From the NCBI RefSeq assembly GCF_035918395.1, contig NZ_CP142362.1, positions 781,501-845,500 on the forward strand: DNA of 64,000 nucleotides. Reading direction: 5' to 3'. A model generated the notes under the pieces. That model was given only the letters and a program-made list of their open reading frames with translations. It made no database searches and was not told where the DNA came from. Positions within the stretch are counted from its first letter, which is position 1. Each line of letters begins with the position of its first letter. The translations under genes were made by a program, and so were the position numbers. The stretch comes from Mycolicibacterium sp. ND9-15. Its GTDB lineage: Bacteria; Actinomycetota; Actinomycetes; Mycobacteriales; Mycobacteriaceae. Of this stretch, positions 60,519-64,000 are shown piece by piece.

Positions 60519-60928
60519 GTCTGGTCCTTCCAAAACTCTTCCAAACCCGATCGGACGGCGTCGACGTCGTCGGGGGTTCCCATCAGTTCGAAGCGGTACA
60601 GGTACGGGACGGCGCACTTGCGGGACACGACATCGCCCGCATAGGCGAACTCGGCGCCGAAGTTGTTGTTGCCCGCGGCGATGACGCCGCGGATCAACGA
60701 CCGGTTGTGCTCGTTGTTGAGGAACGCGATGACCTGCTTGGGCACATAGCCACCGTCGTTGATGTTCGGCGTGGCGCGCCCACCGCCGTAGGTGGGCAGC
60801 ACCAGCACATAGGGCTCATCGACCTCGATGCGCCCGTGCAGCGGAATCCGGATGGCGGGCAGGCCCAGCTTCGCGACGAAGCGGTGGGTGTTCTCCGAGA
60901 CGCTGGAGAAGTAGACGAGGTTGCTCAC
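60485..60928 (-). CDS. nrdI: Ribonucleotide reductase flavodoxin NrdI
   Basis: 147 residues, flavodoxin-like. FMN loops [17 protein letters not shown] and [20 protein letters not shown], and [18 protein letters not shown]. Supplies the oxidant needed to build the Mn/tyrosyl cofactor of NrdF. GTG at 60928 (MSNLVYFSS) with GAGCGCGG-type weak ribosome site AAGGAGAG just upstream. Overlaps nrdE and follows nrdH by 41 bases. Confidence 0.94.
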   Translation of the reverse strand: MSNLVYFSSVSENTHRFVAKLGLPAIRIPLHGRIEVDEPYVLVLPTYGGGRATPNINDGGYVPKQVIAFLNNEHNRSLIRGVIAAGNNNFGAEFAYAGDVVSRKCAVPYLYRFELMGTPDDVDAVRSGLEEFWKDQTCHQPSQLQSL

Positions 60929-60969
60929 CGCGCTCTCCTTTCTGCTCGTCGAATACCCGTCGAATACCG

Positions 60970-61218
60970 CTAAGCCGTCGCAGCGACCGCTCCGAGCGCC
61001 TTGATGCGGTCGGGCCGGAAGCCCGACCAGTGCTCGTTGCCGACCACGACGACCGGGGCCTGCAGATAACCGAGCGCCATCACGTAGTCGCGGGCTTCGC
61101 TGTCGAGGCTGATGTCGACGGTCTCGTAGACGATGCCCTGCTTGTCCAACGCCTTGTAGGTGGCGTTGCACTGCACGCATGCTGGCTTCGTGTACACGGT
61201 GATCGAGTGCTGAGTCAT
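60970..61218 (-). CDS. nrdH: NrdH glutaredoxin-like redoxin
   Basis: 82 residues. Redox CVQC in [20 protein letters not shown], and the NrdH signature [12 protein letters not shown]. Thioredoxin-reductase-dependent electron donor to NrdE. ATG at 61218; GAGGAG lies about 11 bases upstream. First gene of nrdHIE, preceded by a 505-base spacer carrying NrdR-box-like palindromes. Confidence 0.94.
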   Translation of the reverse strand: MTQHSITVYTKPACVQCNATYKALDKQGIVYETVDISLDSEARDYVMALGYLQAPVVVVGNEHWSGFRPDRIKALGAVAATA

Positions 61219-61723
61219 CTGCGGTACGGCTCCTCTACAACTGGCACTGCACGGGGACTGGCAACTGGTCGAAAACTTCATCTCGCCGAGATTCATCGAA
61301 TTTCAGCAGTCCGAAGACCCTGGAAATTCCTGCCGTCCTCCTGCCGACCGAGGCCACCGCCGGTGTGTCGGGACGCCCGACACGACCGGGTTCGGGGGCT
61401 CCGGCCGACCCTCGGAGAGCTTGGGAATCGTGGGGCCTGTCGGTGCTCGAAACACTACACCTAGTGTCCGACATTGCGGAGGAATACCAGATGTTCTGAA
61501 TGACAATCTTGGAATTCCCAGGTCGCGAGCTCGCTTCGGTGCCGACGTCGGCGTGTCGCACGTCACATCCGGCGGGTGTCGCCGCCTTCGGATTCGACGA
61601 TGCCGTCACCTCGAGCGGGACTGATGCCTGACGGCTTGATCGCAGCCACGAGATGCCAGCGATCAACCCTTCAGCGGGAGTTGCGGTACGACGACAGCAA
61701 ACCGCCGGCCTAGGCCAAACGAG
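61219..61723. promoter_or_regulatory. 505-bp nrdHIE upstream region with NrdR boxes and hairpin
   Basis: No gene seen. ACACTACACCTAGTGT (61452-61467) is a strong NrdR-box match; a weak second box ATACCAGATGTTCTG starts 31 bp away (61484), the spacing used by NrdR. GTGTCGGG-ACG-CCCGACAC (61365-61383) is a perfect 8-bp hairpin inside the probable 5' leader, about 150 bases before nrdH. Right of 61500 I see no distinct signal; the divergent FMN reductase gene ends at 61724. Confidence 0.6.
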
Positions 61724-62296
61724 TCAGCCGACCTCGGCTGCCAGCTTGCCGATGATGTGGCGCAGGTTTGCGGCCACCTCGGCGTCCTCCCGCGGATGCC
61801 TGCCGTCAAGCGCCTTGGTCGGCACCGAAAGCTTGAGGTCCTTGACGACGCGCGGCCCGGCTATCGCGAAGCTCTTACGCGTCTCGTCATGCGCCCACTG
61901 GCCGCCGTAGCGCCCGAGCGCCGCGCCGACGACCGCAAGTGGCTTGCCCTTGATCGCGCTGTTGCCCCACGGTCGCGACAACCAGTCGATCGCGTTCTTC
62001 AGCACGCCCGGGATACTGCCGTTGTACTCGGGCGTGACGACAAGGGCGGCGTCCGCATCGGCCGCGGCGCGCCGCAGTGCCACCACGGGTTCGGCGACGT
62101 CAGCGTTGTCGATGTCCTCGTTGTAGAAGGGCAGCTCACCGAGCCGGTCGAACCACTGCAGGGTGATTCCGTCGGGAACGGTCTCCCGCGCCAGTTCGAC
62201 CAACTGCCGGTTGACCGATGCCGCCCGCAAGCTGCCCAACAGCACCAGCACCTTGGTGTTCGAGGTGTCCGACACTTCCATGGTCCCTTCGTTCAT
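61724..62296 (-). CDS. NADPH-dependent FMN reductase (Rv3054c-like)
   Basis: 190 residues, flavodoxin-like fold of the NADPH-FMN reductase family: VLVLLGSLRAASVNRQLVEL, the VVTPEYNGSIPGVLKNAIDW signature and LAVVGAALGRYGGQWAHDET. May supply reduced flavin or reduce quinones. ATG at 62296 with GAGG 8 bases upstream; a second ATG five codons later is also usable. Divergent from a TetR regulator gene, whose operator lies between them, so it is probably controlled by that regulator. Confidence 0.9.
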   Translation of the reverse strand: MNEGTMEVSDTSNTKVLVLLGSLRAASVNRQLVELARETVPDGITLQWFDRLGELPFYNEDIDNADVAEPVVALRRAAADADAALVVTPEYNGSIPGVLKNAIDWLSRPWGNSAIKGKPLAVVGAALGRYGGQWAHDETRKSFAIAGPRVVKDLKLSVPTKALDGRHPREDAEVAANLRHIIGKLAAEVG

Positions 62297-62321
62297 CGTG
62301 AAGATCCTCGCACAGCAGAAC

Positions 62322-62358
62322 CGGACTGCAGTCCGAATAATTCCTTCTGAATTAAACT
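62322..62358 (+). promoter_or_regulatory. TetR operator and leaderless promoter
   Basis: CGGACTGCAGTCCG (62322-62335) is a perfect 14-bp palindrome covering the -35 position of the TetR gene promoter. The -10 TAAACT (62353-62358) is 6 bases before the ATG at 62365. Binding here would block both divergent genes. Confidence 0.65.
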
Positions 62359-62364
62359 GCTGAC

Positions 62365-62973
62365 ATGGCCGCTCCTCGTCCCCTCAATGAGCTGCCGATC
62401 ACCGATCAAGCTCCGCACGAGCGCGGTGACGCCGCACGCAACCGCGCCCTGCTTCTCGATGCCGCGCGGCGCCTGATCGCCGAGCGCGGCGCCGATGCGG
62501 TCACCACCGATGACATCGCCGCGGCGGCCGGTGTCGGCAAGGGCACGCTGTTCCGCAGGTTCGGCAGCCGTGCCGGTTTGATGCTCGTCCTGCTCGACGA
62601 GGACGAGAAAGCCCATCAACAGGCGTTCCTGTTCGGTCCGCCGCCCCTGGGTCCGGGTGCTCCGCCGCTCGAGCGACTGCTGGCGTACGGCCGCGCCCAG
62701 TTGAAATTCGCGCACACCCACCACGCGTTGCTTTCCGATGCCAATCGCGACCCACAGACACGGTTCAACGCCCCCGCGACGCTGCACCACCGGCATGTTC
62801 GGGTGTTACTCGAATCGGCCAACACCTCAGGAGATCTCGACGCGCAGGCCGCCGCGCTGCTGACGCTGCTGGACGCGGACTACGTGCACCATGAACTCAA
62901 CGAGCGGGCTAACACGCTCGAGTCACTCGGCGACGCGTGGGAAACGGTGGCGCGCAAGCTCTGCGGCCAATGA
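62365..62973 (+). CDS. TetR-family transcriptional regulator (Rv3055-like)
   Basis: 202 residues. HTH about residues 24-68 (RNRALLLDAARRLIAERGAD, AVTTDDIAAAAGVGKGTLFR, RFGSRAGLM). The C-terminal domain is helical and His-rich around LKFAHTHHALLSDAN. Probable repressor of itself and the divergent FMN reductase through the palindrome at 62322-62335. Its stop overlaps the dinB2 ATG (ATGA), so the polymerase gene is co-transcribed and would share this control. Confidence 0.9.
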   Translation: MAAPRPLNELPITDQAPHERGDAARNRALLLDAARRLIAERGADAVTTDDIAAAAGVGKGTLFRRFGSRAGLMLVLLDEDEKAHQQAFLFGPPPLGPGAPPLERLLAYGRAQLKFAHTHHALLSDANRDPQTRFNAPATLHHRHVRVLLESANTSGDLDAQAAALLTLLDADYVHHELNERANTLESLGDAWETVARKLCGQ

Positions 62974-64000
62974 AGCACTGGGTCCTGCATGTCGACCTCG
63001 ACCAGTTCCAGGCCGCGGTCGAGATCCGTCGCAACCCCGAACTCGCGGGCCAGCCGATCATCGTCGGCGGCAACGGTGATCCGAACGAGCCCCGCAAGGT
63101 CGTGACGTGCGCGTCGTATCCGGCCCGTAGGTACGGCGTGCATGCGGGCATGCCGTTACGCACGGCCGCCCGCAAGTGCCCCGATGCGACGTTCCTGCCC
63201 TTGGACACCGATGCCTACGACGCGGCCTCCGCGGAGGTGATGGGCCTACTGCGCGACTTCGGGCACCCGGTGGAGGTGTGGGGATGGGACGAGGCGTACG
63301 TCGGCGCCAACCTCGACGACTCGCACAGCCCGCTGGAGTTCGCCCAGCGGATCCGCGAGGTGATCGCCGCCGAGACCGGGCTGTCCTGTTCGGTGGGTAT
63401 CAGCGACAACAAGCAACGAGCCAAGGTCGCGACGGGATTCGGTAAGCCGGCGAGCACACCGTCAGCGGATGTCGCGCCGGGCGTATACCGGCTCACCGAC
63501 GAGAACTGGATGGCCGTAATGGGTCCCCGCGGGGTTGACGCACTCTGGGGAGTCGGTCCCAGAACGGCGAAAAAGCTTGCCACGATGGGTATTAACACCG
63601 TCGCCGATCTCGCCGCCACCGACGCGACGACACTCACCGAGACCTTCGGTCCGACGACCGGGCTGTGGATCCTGCTCCTGGCCAAGGGCGGCGGTGACAC
63701 CACTGTGAGTGCGACGCCATGGGTACCACGCTCACGCAGCCATGTCATCACCTTCCCCCGCGATCTCACCGAACGCGGCGAAATGGAATCGGCAGTAATC
63801 GATTTGGCTCGGCAGACCTTGACCGAGATCATCGAGCAGCACCGGGTCGTCACCCGGGTGGCCGTGACGGTGCGCACCAAGACCTTCTTCACCAGAACCA
63901 AGATTCGCAAGCTTCCAGAGCCGACGGTCGACCTGAACCTGATCACGCGGACGGCGCTCGACCTCCTCGGCCAGTTCGAACTCGACCGGCCCGTGCGACT
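62970..64000 (+). CDS. dinB2: DNA polymerase IV, DinB2/DinP type (partial, runs off the end)
   Basis: 343 codons are visible of a protein expected to end a few residues beyond the window. Y-family polymerase: HVDLDQFQAAVEIRRNPELA (metal Asp 9 and 11), VVTCASYPARRYGVHAGMPL, VEVWGWDEAYVGANLDD (in place of the usual SIDEA), helix-hairpin-helix in LWGVGPRTAKKLATMGINTV and the little-finger domain. Orthologue of M. tuberculosis Rv3056. Residue 14, the steric gate that excludes ribonucleotides, is Gln; known DinB2 proteins carry Leu there. ATG overlaps the TetR stop. Confidence 0.93.
   Translation, partial: MKHWVLHVDLDQFQAAVEIRRNPELAGQPIIVGGNGDPNEPRKVVTCASYPARRYGVHAGMPLRTAARKCPDATFLPLDTDAYDAASAEVMGLLRDFGHPVEVWGWDEAYVGANLDDSHSPLEFAQRIREVIAAETGLSCSVGISDNKQRAKVATGFGKPASTPSADVAPGVYRLTDENWMAVMGPRGVDALWGVGPRTAKKLATMGINTVADLAATDATTLTETFGPTTGLWILLLAKGGGDTTVSATPWVPRSRSHVITFPRDLTERGEMESAVIDLARQTLTEIIEQHRVVTRVAVTVRTKTFFTRTKIRKLPEPTVDLNLITRTALDLLGQFELDRPVR

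Overview
This is a high-GC mycobacterial chromosome segment, probably from an environmental or fast-growing Mycolicibacterium-type species. Gene order follows Mycobacterium tuberculosis Rv3000 to Rv3056 almost gene for gene (Rv names are recalled from established knowledge, not searched). The ESX/PE/PPE block that interrupts this stretch in M. tuberculosis is absent, and several accessory genes and two insertion sequences have been added.

Layout. Positions 1-4250: ilvBNC branched-chain amino acid operon on the minus strand, with a transcription attenuator (leader peptide plus terminator) and a leaderless promoter, then a Cfp6-like gene. 4260-5660: an IS110-family element whose upstream non-coding end looks like a bridge RNA. 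5700-9570: DoxX and LppZ genes, then a scar made of an aldehyde dehydrogenase 3' remnant, a bidirectional terminator split by an IS481-family element with a 15-bp target duplication, and a possible P450 remnant. 9570-17300: gatB, pfkA, gatA, gatC (tRNA amidotransferase), an ACT-domain gene, a small Cys-rich protein and ligA. 17300-22100: YjbR-like protein, acyl-CoA synthetase, a surface protein, a MetE-like protein and LpqA. 22100-28110: mnmA, iscS, a PlsC/OlsB-like acyltransferase pair and etfBA. 28300-40580: the methylglucose lipopolysaccharide (MGLP) cluster (methyltransferases, GH57, GT4, LbH acyltransferase, secreted proteins), interrupted by a large cyclase-ATPase. 40590-48830: echA17, Nudix, ABC ATPase, serB2, ctaD, fecB, a YCII protein and adhC. 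48900-53280: accessory genes (secreted protein, DUF4139-type protein, and a hypothetical gene overlapping an ADP-ribosylglycohydrolase/pseudophosphatase fusion). 53480-61220: class Ib ribonucleotide reductase nrdF2 and nrdHIE with paired NrdR boxes, separated by a Baeyer-Villiger-type monooxygenase, a TetR regulator and a geranylgeranyl reductase-like gene. 61720-64000: FMN reductase, divergent TetR regulator and dinB2, which runs off the end.

The genes are mostly housekeeping: amino acid synthesis, tRNA charging and modification, Fe-S supply, DNA ligation and dNTP supply, electron transfer and glycolipid synthesis. Many operons use 1- to 4-base stop/start overlaps. About fifteen promoters place a TAnnnT -10 box 6-8 bases before the start codon, the signature of leaderless mRNAs.

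The least ordinary items are the ilvB attenuator, the IS110 putative bridge RNA, the terminator-targeted IS481 element, the ADP-ribosylglycohydrolase with two altered active sites, the cyclase-ATPase inside the MGLP cluster, and a DinB2 polymerase with glutamine at the steric-gate position.
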